A stretch of DNA of 7,338 bases from Leptolyngbya sp. SIO4C1 (GCA_010671975.1 JAAHIA010000249.1:1-7338), one strand, 5' to 3'; shown: positions 1-6,585, counted from the stretch's first letter. A program made the numbers and translations. Notes: generated by a model from the letters alone, not told the origin.

Positions 1-47
1 TATTCTGACCAATTGTCAACGTGGTAGCGGGTTTTCATCGTCTCCAT
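1..47 (-). CDS. IS5-family transposase, N-terminal fragment (runs off the window)
   Basis: Only about 15 codons are visible: METMKTRYHVDNWSE, and the next codon begins TA, compatible with Tyr. The pattern basic-Tyr-x-Val-x-Asn-Trp-Ser-Glu-Tyr is the recognisable beginning of IS903-type IS5-family DDE transposases, which commonly continue with N-x-x-L-x-x-R-G. The catalytic residues are outside the window, so intactness cannot be judged. Two in-frame ATGs exist, at 47-45 and 38-36. The second fits the usual family start better, but its GGAG is only 3 nt away. The gene is co-directional with the truncated gene and the transporter upstream, so readthrough from that operon could enter it. Family identification rests on a short stretch plus the adjacent terminal repeat. 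Confidence 0.7.
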   Translation of the reverse strand, partial: METMKTRYHVDNWSE

Positions 48-100
48 TGCTCGGGGGGCTACGACAACACTATCGAATCATGATGGGTCTCCGAAACTAC

Positions 101-325
101 CTATAGACCTATTTGTGCAACAAAACCCTGATGAACCCGTTCTCTAGCGGCTTTGAGCGCGATCTCGTTGTCTTGCTGCTGGGCAGTCTTAACCGCGCGT
201 CGAGCCGCCATCAGCTGCTTGACGAGAGCTTGGCGGGTAGACTCCTCTAAAGCCGGGTTGGTGCAGCGCCACAGGCGCCCTTTGACCACAAAGTAGCGAC
301 CGTCAGGCGTCGTGGGATAATCCAT
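101..325 (-). CDS. Small conserved soluble protein, C-terminus replaced by IS sequence (truncated gene)
   Basis: This 74-residue protein has no membrane segment or signal peptide. It starts MDYPTTPDGRYFVVKGRLWR, a stretch I recall as a very conserved N-terminus in a family of roughly 100-residue uncharacterised bacterial proteins. A charged, Ala-rich helical part (about residues 28-66) follows. From memory, family members go on after the helix to a segment like GERGPVWW, which is missing here. After Val-His-Gln (residues 64-66) the last eight residues, GFVAQIGL, are encoded by the terminal repeat and inner bases of the insertion sequence. The gene is therefore broken, with its true 3' end presumably on the far side of the IS. 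The ATG start overlaps the TGA of the upstream transporter by one base (TGATG), so translation is probably coupled. Function is unknown, and the fragment may or may not still work. Confidence 0.75.
   Translation of the reverse strand: MDYPTTPDGRYFVVKGRLWRCTNPALEESTRQALVKQLMAARRAVKTAQQQDNEIALKAARERVHQGFVAQIGL
111..127 (-). repeat. Terminal inverted repeat of the insertion sequence
   Basis: Minus-strand GGTTTTGTTGCACAAAT, with the outer end at 127 (possibly 128, where a further G follows outward). Translated in the frame of the disrupted gene it gives GFVAQI, so the repeat itself extends the reading frame. The partner repeat is outside the window. Confidence 0.7.
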
Positions 326-1404
326 CAGCCTGAGCTCACCTGTGTGTGATCGCTCAGCGAACTACGCTGACCCAGTTTGCGGACGGGCTGAGTCCAGCTA
401 TTGAGAATATCTTCTACTAGCAGCTCTTTGAGCCAAACTTGCAAAATCACTACCAGCGGTAGCGCTAGAAAGAGCCCTAGTAGCCCAAAGAAGACAGCAA
501 AAATTACCTGAGAGAGCAGCGTCACTGCCGGCAGTAGAGAGACCTGCTGCTTCATCACCAGCGGTGTGAGTAAATTGCTCTCGATCTGCTGAATGCCGAT
601 ATACAGCGCAATCACGGCCAGGACTTTCCAGGGGGCAACTGAGATGGCCATCAGCGCCGGTGGAATGACGCTCAGCACCGGCCCTACGTTAGGCACAAAG
701 GTGAGCAGCCCGGCAATCACCGCGTTGACCATCGGCAGCGGTACGCCCAGCAGCCAGAGACCAATACCGCTGCACAGCGTAATCACGCTCATGTTGAACA
801 GAATGCCAATCGACCAGCCCACTAAAGACGCTTCACAATCCGTCAGAATTTGATCGGCTCGGGCTCGATAAAACCTTGGAAAGGCCAGTAAGAAAGTCCG
901 GCGATAGGGCGTTGGGTTGGCCAGCAGCATAATCGTGATGACGATTACCAGCAGCGAATCTAGCAAAAAGTCAACCGACCCAGAAAAGACGCGGAAAAAG
1001 CCGCCTGTCCAGTTAGGATTGGCGCTGTATAGCCGCTCTAAAACCTCCTGTGGGCTCAAGTTGTCGAGGAACTGACCGGGTGCTAAGCCGCGCAGCTGCT
1101 GATACCAATTTTGGATGCGGGTGAGCCCTAAGTCAGAGAGCTTGGTCAGTTCCGAAAGCTTATTGATAAGCGACGGACCGATAAAGGCCGCGACTCCAAT
1201 TAGCGTGCCTAAGACAAGCAGCACCGCGATCGCAACGGCAAAGCTGCGCTTCACAGGCAGTCGCCTAATCTGGCGCACCAGTCGATTCATCACTGTGGCA
1301 AACACGATCGCCGCAAATGCCAGCAGCAGCACCTGGCGCACCTGCCACAGGACGTACAGCAGCACGGCAAAAAGCAGGAAGCCGATCAGTTTGCCAAATT
1401 TCAC
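325..1404 (-). CDS. AI-2E family transporter (PerM/YdiK-like membrane protein)
   Basis: A polytopic inner-membrane protein of 359 residues, the usual size for the family (PF01594). Hydrophobic segments lie at about 6-20 and 24-40, 55-76, 145-162, 199-220, 225-252, 260-272 and a long one at 294-325. A soluble segment of about 65 residues (80-145) separates the N-terminal hairpin from the rest, as is typical. The conserved part is visible: PNVGP (238-242) followed by PP (248-249), then Q-Q-x-E-x-N (272-277) with P281 and LLP (290-292). The start is GTG, supported by a GGAG 8 nt upstream. Founding relatives were linked to autoinducer-2 export, and others act as Na+/H+ antiporters or uncharacterised permeases, so the substrate cannot be read from sequence. 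It is the first gene of a minus-strand unit that continues into the truncated small gene. The C-terminal ~30 residues are polar and poorly conserved-looking. Confidence 0.9.
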   Translation of the reverse strand: MKFGKLIGFLLFAVLLYVLWQVRQVLLLAFAAIVFATVMNRLVRQIRRLPVKRSFAVAIAVLLVLGTLIGVAAFIGPSLINKLSELTKLSDLGLTRIQNWYQQLRGLAPGQFLDNLSPQEVLERLYSANPNWTGGFFRVFSGSVDFLLDSLLVIVITIMLLANPTPYRRTFLLAFPRFYRARADQILTDCEASLVGWSIGILFNMSVITLCSGIGLWLLGVPLPMVNAVIAGLLTFVPNVGPVLSVIPPALMAISVAPWKVLAVIALYIGIQQIESNLLTPLVMKQQVSLLPAVTLLSQVIFAVFFGLLGLFLALPLVVILQVWLKELLVEDILNSWTQPVRKLGQRSSLSDHTQVSSG

Positions 1405-1412
1405 GCCGCTAT

Positions 1413-1416
1413 CTCC
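1413..1416 (-). promoter_or_regulatory. Ribosome binding site of the AI-2E-family gene
   Basis: Minus-strand GGAG sits 8 nt before the GTG at 1404-1402. It decides in favour of GTG: the upstream ATG at 1424-1422 is out of frame. Confidence 0.6.
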
Positions 1417-1470
1417 AAAGTCATAAATGAAGCGTAAGCCGACACAGGCATTTGGTCGTCTGTCTATAGG

Positions 1471-1498
1471 CTTGCCCTCAGCGAAGTCGAAGGGCGAG
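1471..1498. repeat. Hairpin-forming dispersed-type repeat in the divergent intergenic region
   Basis: CTTGCCCT (1471-1478) pairs with AGGGCGAG (1491-1498), eight pairs with one G-U, around the 12-nt loop CAGCGAAGTCGA. The core GCCCTCAGCGAAGTCGAAGG is, from memory, very close to a short repeat (CCTGAGCGGAGTCGAAGG type) scattered between genes in many bacteria including cyanobacteria. It lies between the minus-strand transporter and the plus-strand ABC operon, where both promoters must be. No T-run follows, so a terminator role is not supported. On the minus strand, TATAGA just after the hairpin (1469-1464) is a possible weak -10 for the transporter; I see no convincing -35. Confidence 0.45.
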
Positions 1499-1524
1499 TT
1501 CCTGAATGCGTTAACATTTGTAAA

Positions 1525-2343
1525 GTGTCTTTAACGAGCGATCTCCCAATCATGGCAGCCCAGCCGTCTATTTTGGCCCAAATCAGGCAGTGGTTTCAGC
1601 CAGCAGCGAGCTGGCAGCAGTACCAGCAGACAGACGCCAGCGCCTTTGTAGAGCTGCGCCACCTGAGTAAGGATTTTGTGGAAGGTACGACGCAGCGGCG
1701 CGTGCTAGACGGTCTTTCGATCACGTTTGAGTCAGGCAGCTTTATCGTGCTGCTTGGGCAGAGCGGCAGCGGCAAAAGTACGCTGCTGAATTTGATGAGC
1801 GGCATTGAGCGGCCCAGTGAAGGCACCGTGCTGATTGACGGGGTGCCAATCACCGACCTGAGTGAGCGGGCCTGCACGCTGTTTCGACGCGACCAGATTG
1901 GCTTTATCTTTCAGTTTTTTAATTTGATTCCGACGCTGACGGTGCTAGAAAATGTAACGCTGCCGCAGGAGCTAGCCGGCGATCGGCCCAGTGAGATTGA
2001 AGCTAAGGCGCGAACGCTGCTTGAGCGGGTCGGTCTAGCCGATCGGGCCGATACGTTCCCCGATAAGCTCTCAGGCGGACAGCAGCAGCGAGTTGCGATC
2101 GCCCGCGCCCTGGTACACGAGCCGCAGCTCATCCTAGCTGATGAACCGACCGGCAACTTGGACGAAGAAACTGGCGAGCAGGTGCTGCAGCTCTTGCTAG
2201 AGCTTACCCGCGATGCCCACAAAACGCTGATTATGGCCACCCACAATCCGGAGATTGCCAAGTACGCTGATCAGGTGCTGCGCGTTCATGAAGGCCACCT
2301 CGAAGATGCCACGCCCGAATTCGCTGAGGCCCTGGCTGCATGA
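1525..2343 (+). CDS. ABC transporter ATP-binding protein (LolD/MacB/YbbA type)
   Basis: The cytoplasmic ATPase energises the permease encoded next to it. All nucleotide-binding motifs are intact: Walker A GQSGSGKST (78-86), Q-loop Gln130, signature LSGGQ (182-186), Walker B LILADE (202-207) with catalytic Glu207, D-loop around Leu212-Asp213 and switch His240. The stretches QxxGFIFQFFNLIPTLTVLEN (124-143) and EPTGNLDEETG (207-217) are typical of the LolD/MacB branch of exporters that work with FtsX-type permeases. About 40 residues precede the ABC fold, which is more than most relatives have. The GTG at 1525 gives the longest frame; ATG at 1552 (residue 10) is an alternative, and neither has a clear Shine-Dalgarno. 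The stop overlaps the permease start (ATGA), so the two are translationally coupled. Partner and operon point to export or extraction of a lipid-like molecule, not import. Confidence 0.93.
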   Translation: MSLTSDLPIMAAQPSILAQIRQWFQPAASWQQYQQTDASAFVELRHLSKDFVEGTTQRRVLDGLSITFESGSFIVLLGQSGSGKSTLLNLMSGIERPSEGTVLIDGVPITDLSERACTLFRRDQIGFIFQFFNLIPTLTVLENVTLPQELAGDRPSEIEAKARTLLERVGLADRADTFPDKLSGGQQQRVAIARALVHEPQLILADEPTGNLDEETGEQVLQLLLELTRDAHKTLIMATHNPEIAKYADQVLRVHEGHLEDATPEFAEALAA

Positions 2344-4991
2344 CGCTCGCTTCTCCTTCCCCGCCGCCTCTCTCTAACGCTCCGCTCTGGCGGCTCGCCT
2401 GGCGACGCATCCGCCGTCGTCCTTTTCAATACATTCTCTTTATTCTAGGCATTGCCATTGGCGTTGCCATGCTGGTGTCGATTGACCTGGCAAACGGGTC
2501 GGCCCATCGCGCGTTTGAGCTGTCGACCGATGCGATCGCAGGCCGCACCACGCACCGGATTGTGGCGGTCTCGCCCGTCGGTGTAGAAGACGCGCTCTAT
2601 CGCCAGCTCAGAACCGAGCTTGGCTACACGCGCTCGGCCCCAATTGTCGAAGGCTACGTGGTCGCAGAAGACCTAGACCGGCAGCCGATGCGCCTGGTGG
2701 GCGTCGATTTTTTTGCCGAAGCGCCCTTTCGCAGCTACTTTGACAGCGATAGCGACACTGCCCAGGGCATCGAAGCGCTGACGGCGTTTGTAACCGAGCC
2801 GAATACGGTCATGCTGGCTAAAGATACCGCCGCTCGCTACGGCGTGCAGGCGGGCGATCGGCTGACGCTAACGCTGGCTGGGCAGCCGGTGAGCGCTACG
2901 GTGGTTGGCATCCTGCAGCCGGCTAATGCGCTGACGCGAGACGCGCTCAGCAACCTTCTGTTTGCCGATATTGCCTCAGCTCAAGAGATTCTGGGTATGC
3001 AGGGGCATCTCAGCCACATTGACCTGATTGCCGGTAGCGACAGCGACCTGGCCCCGATTCGCGAGATTTTACCTGAGAGCGTCAGGCTAGAGACCGCCCA
3101 GGCTCAGAAGAACGCGGTGCAGCAGATGACCGCTGCCTTTGAGCTAAATCTGACGGCGCTGAGTCTGCTGGCGCTGGTAGTTGGCATGTTTTTGATCTAC
3201 AACACCGTCACCTTTAGCGTCATTCAGCGACGACCGCTGTTTGGCACGCTGCGCTGTTTGGGCGTCACCCAGGGGCAGCTGTTTCAGCTGATTTTGGGCG
3301 AGTCGCTGGTGCTGAGCATTGTGGGCTCAATTCTGGGGCTCGGCCTAGGCGTTCTTTTAGGTCGCAGCATTGTGGGGCTGATTACTCAGAGCATTAACGA
3401 CTTTTACTTTGTCGTCTACGTGCGCGACATTACGCTGAGCCGCTTCACGCTAGCCAAGGGCATGGCGATCGGCATCTTTGCAGCGCTGCTGGCCTCGCTA
3501 ATCCCAGCCATTGAGGCGATGCGCACCTCCCCGCAGAGCAGCCTGCAGCGTTCAACGCTAGAGAGCAAGGTGCAGAAAATTTTGCCGTGGCTGGTGCTGG
3601 CTTGGGGCCTGTTCACGCTGGGCGGGATTGGTCTGCTGACGTTAGAGAATGGCGGGCTGGTGATTGCCTTTGGCGGCCTGTTTGCGATTCTGCTGGCGGC
3701 GGCGCTGCTGACGCCACCGCTGACGGCCCTACTGATGCAGGGCATTACGCCAATTTTGAACAGCCTGCTAGGCGTGCTAGGCAAGATGGCCCCGCGCGAT
3801 ATTAATCGGTCGCTCAGCCGCACGTCGATTGCGATCGCATCTTTGATGGTGGCGGTCTCGGTAATCGTCGGCGTCTCGGTAATGGTCGGCTCTTTTCGCA
3901 CGACGGTGGTGCAGTGGCTCGATCAGACGCTGCAGGCCGATATCTATGTGATGCCCCCGAGCACCACGGCCAATCGCGTCTTTGGCAGCGTCGATCCAGA
4001 GGTAGTGCGCGTCGCCTATGACTGGCCGGAGATTAACCATATCGTCACCTATAACGACACGGATGTAGATGCGATCGCATTTAATCGCCCAGTCGACGGC
4101 GCTAGCGGCCCAGCAGCGTTGCCAGAAATTGCTATCGATCGCCCCGTCAAGCTAATTTCTGCCGACGGCGATGTCTCGAACGGTCAGCGTCCCTACGCCT
4201 GGATTCGCGATCAGGTCAAAGATCCCTGGCCGCAGCTCGATGCCGGTGAAGGCGTGATTATTTCCGAAGCGCTGATGCTGCGCTCTGGCGTCTCTGACCC
4301 GCCTGAAACAATTACGGTAGAGAGTCCAGACGGTCCGCGTACGTTCCCGGTGCTAGCTGTCTTCTACGACTATTCTTCAGATCGCGGCACTATTTTGCTA
4401 GATGATGATATCTATCTTGAGCTGTGGCAAGACCCCAGCATTGCTTCACTGGGGCTGTTTGTGAAGCCCAACGTCTCCGTTGACGCCGTGGTCGATCACC
4501 TCCGAGAGACGTTCAAAGGCCGGCAAGATCTGGTTGTCCAGTCCAATCGGAACCTGCGTCAGGGCTCGCTAGAGATCTTTGATCGCACCTTTGCCATCAC
4601 CGGCGCGCTGCGTCTGCTGGCAGTGGTCGTCGCCTTTATCGGCGTGCTCAGCGCCCTGATGAGCCTACAGCTAGAGCGCACTCGCGAGCTCGGCATTCTG
4701 CGCGCTAACGGCATGACGCCGCTGCAGATGTGGCAGCTCACCCTGCTGGAAACCGGCATCATGGGCAGCCTCGCCGGGCTGTTTGCCATGCCGCTCGGCT
4801 ACGTGCTGGCCTGGATTTTGATCTATGTGATTAACGTGCGCTCTTTCGGCTGGACGCTGCAGATGCAGATTCAGCCCAGCTACTTCTGGCAAGCCTGGGT
4901 CGTCGCCGTCGTCGCCGCGCTGCTAGCCGGCATATACCCCGCCTGGCGACTGAGCGAGATGGTCGTAGCCACCGCCATCCGACAAGAGTAA
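2340..4991 (+). CDS. FtsX/MacB-type ABC transporter permease, long two-domain form
   Basis: An inner-membrane permease of 883 residues with a duplicated layout. TM1 is at about 32-51, followed by a first large periplasmic domain (about 52-268, MacB_PCD-like). The first FtsX block has TMs at about 271-294, 321-341 and 372-391, and linker helices at about 416-435 and 440-465. TM7 (about 497-518) leads into a second periplasmic domain (about 519-752). The second FtsX block has TMs at about 757-777, 806-831 and 851-869. The cytoplasmic coupling segment ERTRELGILRANGMT (779-793) is the standard FtsX motif; its first-half counterpart QRRPLFGTLRCLGVT (296-310) is more divergent. Relatives (YbbP, AttF/AttG, LolC/E, MacB) do mechanotransmission across the periplasm instead of ordinary channel transport. 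It overlaps the ATPase gene by 4 nt and precedes the lipocalin-like gene by 23 nt. No frameshift is evident. The substrate is unknown; a lipid or lipid-linked molecule is an inference from the neighbours. Confidence 0.92.
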   Translation: MTLASPSPPPLSNAPLWRLAWRRIRRRPFQYILFILGIAIGVAMLVSIDLANGSAHRAFELSTDAIAGRTTHRIVAVSPVGVEDALYRQLRTELGYTRSAPIVEGYVVAEDLDRQPMRLVGVDFFAEAPFRSYFDSDSDTAQGIEALTAFVTEPNTVMLAKDTAARYGVQAGDRLTLTLAGQPVSATVVGILQPANALTRDALSNLLFADIASAQEILGMQGHLSHIDLIAGSDSDLAPIREILPESVRLETAQAQKNAVQQMTAAFELNLTALSLLALVVGMFLIYNTVTFSVIQRRPLFGTLRCLGVTQGQLFQLILGESLVLSIVGSILGLGLGVLLGRSIVGLITQSINDFYFVVYVRDITLSRFTLAKGMAIGIFAALLASLIPAIEAMRTSPQSSLQRSTLESKVQKILPWLVLAWGLFTLGGIGLLTLENGGLVIAFGGLFAILLAAALLTPPLTALLMQGITPILNSLLGVLGKMAPRDINRSLSRTSIAIASLMVAVSVIVGVSVMVGSFRTTVVQWLDQTLQADIYVMPPSTTANRVFGSVDPEVVRVAYDWPEINHIVTYNDTDVDAIAFNRPVDGASGPAALPEIAIDRPVKLISADGDVSNGQRPYAWIRDQVKDPWPQLDAGEGVIISEALMLRSGVSDPPETITVESPDGPRTFPVLAVFYDYSSDRGTILLDDDIYLELWQDPSIASLGLFVKPNVSVDAVVDHLRETFKGRQDLVVQSNRNLRQGSLEIFDRTFAITGALRLLAVVVAFIGVLSALMSLQLERTRELGILRANGMTPLQMWQLTLLETGIMGSLAGLFAMPLGYVLAWILIYVINVRSFGWTLQMQIQPSYFWQAWVVAVVAALLAGIYPAWRLSEMVVATAIRQE

Positions 4992-5014
4992 GCTCCTCCC
5001 ACTCTCTACTCTGC

Positions 5015-6187
5015 ATGAAACGTCTCCCCCTCCTTCTCCTCCCCCTCACCCTCCTCCTGCTACTCATCTTCTGGCCGCGCGCGGGTATCACCAACAGCGG
5101 TCAAGCCTCGGTCGAGTGGATCTCTGCAGAGCAAGCCGGCATTTCAGAGCAGTTTACGCGCGCCTACGAGCCGACCGAGCTCACCTTTCCTGAAGATCTC
5201 GGGCCGCACAGTGACTATCAGACCGAGTGGTGGTACTACACCGGCAATCTAGAAACTGAAGCAGGTCGCGCCTTTGGTTATCAGCTCACGTTCTTTCGCC
5301 GCGCGCTGGCCACGCCTGAGTCGTCAGCCAGCCAAACCGCTGCCGACACTTCCGACTGGCGCACCAACCAAATCTACTTTGCTCACTTCACCCTGAGCGA
5401 CATTGCCAATCAAAAGTTTTATCCGCATGAGCGCTTTAGCCGCGCCTCAGCCAAACTGTCTGGAGCGCAGGCAGTGCCCTATCGCGTTTGGTTAGAAGAT
5501 TGGTCTGCTGAGGAGATTCAGCCTGGGCAGGTGCATCTGGTCGCTGATGCGGGCGATGTGGCCTTAGACCTGATGCTAAATGAAACGCTGCCGCCCGTTT
5601 TGCAGGGCGATCGCGGCTACAGCATCAAAGGCCCTGAGCCGGGTAACGCCTCCTCCTACTACTCGATTGTGCAGCAGCAGACAGCCGGCACCGTCAGCAT
5701 GGGCGATCGCACCTATACCGTCAGCGGCCTTACCTGGAAAGATCATGAATATTCAACCAGCGCCCTCAGCCCTGGCACCGTCGGCTGGGACTGGTTCTCG
5801 CTACAGCTAGATAACGGCGGGGCGCTGATGCTCTATGGCCTGCGTCAAGAAGACGGTACGATTGCGGATATCTCTAGCGGTACATACGTAAATCCTCAGG
5901 GCCAGGTCCAGCATCTCAGCCTAGCCGACTGGCAAATTAATGTGCTAGATACCTGGCATAGCCCTATCAGCCAAGCGGACTATCCTGCGCAGTGGCACAT
6001 CGCAGTACCTCAGCTAGGCTTAGCGCTCGATGGTCAGTCGCTGATACCTAATCAAGAGCTGAATATCTCTACCACCTATTGGGAAGGCGCAGTTGCTTTT
6101 GATGGTGTCCTAGACAATCAGCCGATTGCTGCGAAAGGCTATGTGGAGATGACAGGCTACGCCGATTCGTTGGATAGCTTGCTCTAA
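5015..6187 (+). CDS. AttH/CrtC-like lipocalin-domain protein, membrane-anchored or secreted
   Basis: The 390-residue protein belongs to the family once called DUF2006, which covers AttH and hydroxyneurosporene synthase (CrtC)-like proteins built of two lipocalin-type barrels. Diagnostic stretches are visible in order: PEDLGPHSDYQTEWWYYTGN (59-78), GYQLTFFRRAL (88-98), YFAHFTLSDI (121-130), GYSIKGP (201-207), TWKDHEYS (240-247), GWDWFSLQLDNG (257-268), YWEGAV (355-360) and GYVEMTGY (375-382). The N-terminus has Lys-Arg then a Leu-rich core (4-20), so it is a Sec signal or membrane anchor. There is no lipobox, and no cysteine anywhere in the protein. No Shine-Dalgarno precedes the ATG, and the 23-nt gap is pyrimidine-rich, so translation probably depends on coupling to the permease. 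In the family this protein accompanies an FtsX-type ABC exporter. A role as acceptor, hydrolase or hydratase for a lipid or isoprenoid is inferred, not shown. Confidence 0.9.
   Translation: MKRLPLLLLPLTLLLLLIFWPRAGITNSGQASVEWISAEQAGISEQFTRAYEPTELTFPEDLGPHSDYQTEWWYYTGNLETEAGRAFGYQLTFFRRALATPESSASQTAADTSDWRTNQIYFAHFTLSDIANQKFYPHERFSRASAKLSGAQAVPYRVWLEDWSAEEIQPGQVHLVADAGDVALDLMLNETLPPVLQGDRGYSIKGPEPGNASSYYSIVQQQTAGTVSMGDRTYTVSGLTWKDHEYSTSALSPGTVGWDWFSLQLDNGGALMLYGLRQEDGTIADISSGTYVNPQGQVQHLSLADWQINVLDTWHSPISQADYPAQWHIAVPQLGLALDGQSLIPNQELNISTTYWEGAVAFDGVLDNQPIAAKGYVEMTGYADSLDSLL
5024..5047 (+). repeat. Polypyrimidine mirror repeat (potential triplex DNA) inside signal-peptide codons
   Basis: CTCCCCCTCCT (5024-5034) is followed by TC and then by its exact mirror TCCTCCCCCTC (5037-5047). 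The plus strand is purine-free from 5023 to 5047. Perfect homopyrimidine mirror repeats with a short spacer are the classical sequence type able to form intramolecular triplex (H-DNA). The complementary strand has G runs of 5, 2, 2 and 5, so a two-layer quadruplex is also conceivable. It encodes part of the Leu/Pro-rich signal core, so codon bias in a hydrophobic segment may explain it without any function. Confidence 0.6.
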
Positions 6188-6456
6188 GCCTTGACTAATT
6201 AAATACCTTGCCTGATACTGGTGGGCAATAGTCCTTACGGCCAGCTTAATTGACCGATTGCAAAGCTTCTAACCGGCATTGAGCATGGCGTCATGAAGTT
6301 TCTGCAAAGCTTTGATCGCTAGTTAATTTGCCGTAAGCGATAGGTTCGGTTTAGCGAGCATAATTACCGAGCCCAACATCAGTAAGAGCACAGATTTACA
6401 AGTGCAGCGTTTGCACTGTGGTGATGTGCTGCTTTGCGCTGTTTGAATAGAAACAT

Positions 6457-6492
6457 CAGCTGAGCTGCTCTGAACGCGGAGCAAGGCAGCTG
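6457..6492 (+). other. Stem-loop in the leader region of the fimbrial-type gene
   Basis: CAGCTG (6457-6462) pairs with CAGCTG (6487-6492). A 3x3 internal loop follows, then TGCTC (6466-6470) pairs with GAGCA (6479-6483) around an 8-nt loop. No T-run follows, so this is not a standard terminator. It could be an RNA structure or a protein-binding site. Confidence 0.4.
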
Positions 6493-6513
6493 TGATCCGC
6501 CGTCTTATCATTC

Positions 6514-6552
6514 ACAGGACTTCTTTCAACGCTTATCCCATAGAAGTTCTGT
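6514..6552 (+). promoter_or_regulatory. 11-bp inverted repeat just upstream of the fimbrial-type gene
   Basis: ACAGGACTTCT (6514-6524) pairs with AGAAGTTCTGT (6542-6552), with a single G-U at 6518/6548 and a 17-nt loop. It ends 47 nt before the start codon. It may be a 5'-UTR stem-loop, or an operator if transcription starts further downstream; the sequence alone does not decide. Confidence 0.4.
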
Positions 6553-6585
6553 TCTGACTTTCACAATCAACAACACTTCCCTTTT

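Larger units (their letters stand above)
1..127 (-). mobile_element. Partial insertion sequence, probably IS5 family (IS903-like group); one end in window
   Basis: Read on the minus strand, bases 127 to 111 are GGTTTTGTTGCACAAAT. From memory this closely resembles the terminal inverted repeats of IS903-type IS5-family elements, which typically start GGCTTTGTTG. About 80 bases inside it, the same strand starts an ORF, METMKTRYHVDNWSE, whose NWSE(Y) signature is typical of the transposase N-terminus in this group. The end-to-start distance fits an IS leader. The other end, the rest of the transposase and the target duplication lie left of base 1. The element has inserted into the 3' part of the small gene at 101-325. 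Exact edge (127 or 128) and group are uncertain; the IS assignment itself rests on two independent signals. Confidence 0.8.
1226..5710. repeat. Seven HIP1 octamers (GCGATCGC)
   Basis: Exact copies begin at 1226, 2095, 2532, 3831, 4071, 5607 and 5703, all inside coding regions. HIP1 over-representation is a known hallmark of many cyanobacterial genomes. None occurs left of 1226 or right of 5710. Confidence 0.85.

Noticed and set aside
1115..1426. Plus-strand 103-codon ORF opposite the AI-2E-family gene
   Set aside because: Ser/Thr-rich shadow translation with no ribosome site; the transporter on the other strand has clear family motifs.
3416..4040. Long open frames on the minus strand opposite the ABC permease
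   Set aside because: They are shadows of a GC-rich gene: Arg/His/Ser-rich peptides with no family signature, opposite a fully convincing permease.
5015..6187. Assignment as a true carotenoid 1,2-hydratase (CrtC)
   Set aside because: It shares the fold family, but the neighbours are an ABC exporter and not carotenoid genes, and the known cyanobacterial hydratase CruF is unrelated. AttH-like is the safer call.
6208..6228. Terminator of the ABC/AttH operon
   Set aside because: The stem has only six pairs including a G-U, the loop is long and no T-run follows; kept only as a remark in the gap description.
6294..6323. Nine-codon plus-strand ORF (ATG AAG TTT ...) as a leader peptide
   Set aside because: No Shine-Dalgarno, no run of regulatory codons, and far from the next gene.
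6323..6511. 62-residue minus-strand ORF in the gap before the fimbrial-type gene
   Set aside because: It overlaps the strongest inverted repeats of that leader, has only a weak ribosome-site-like AAGAAG, and its peptide is low-complexity with no recognisable family. Probably chance.
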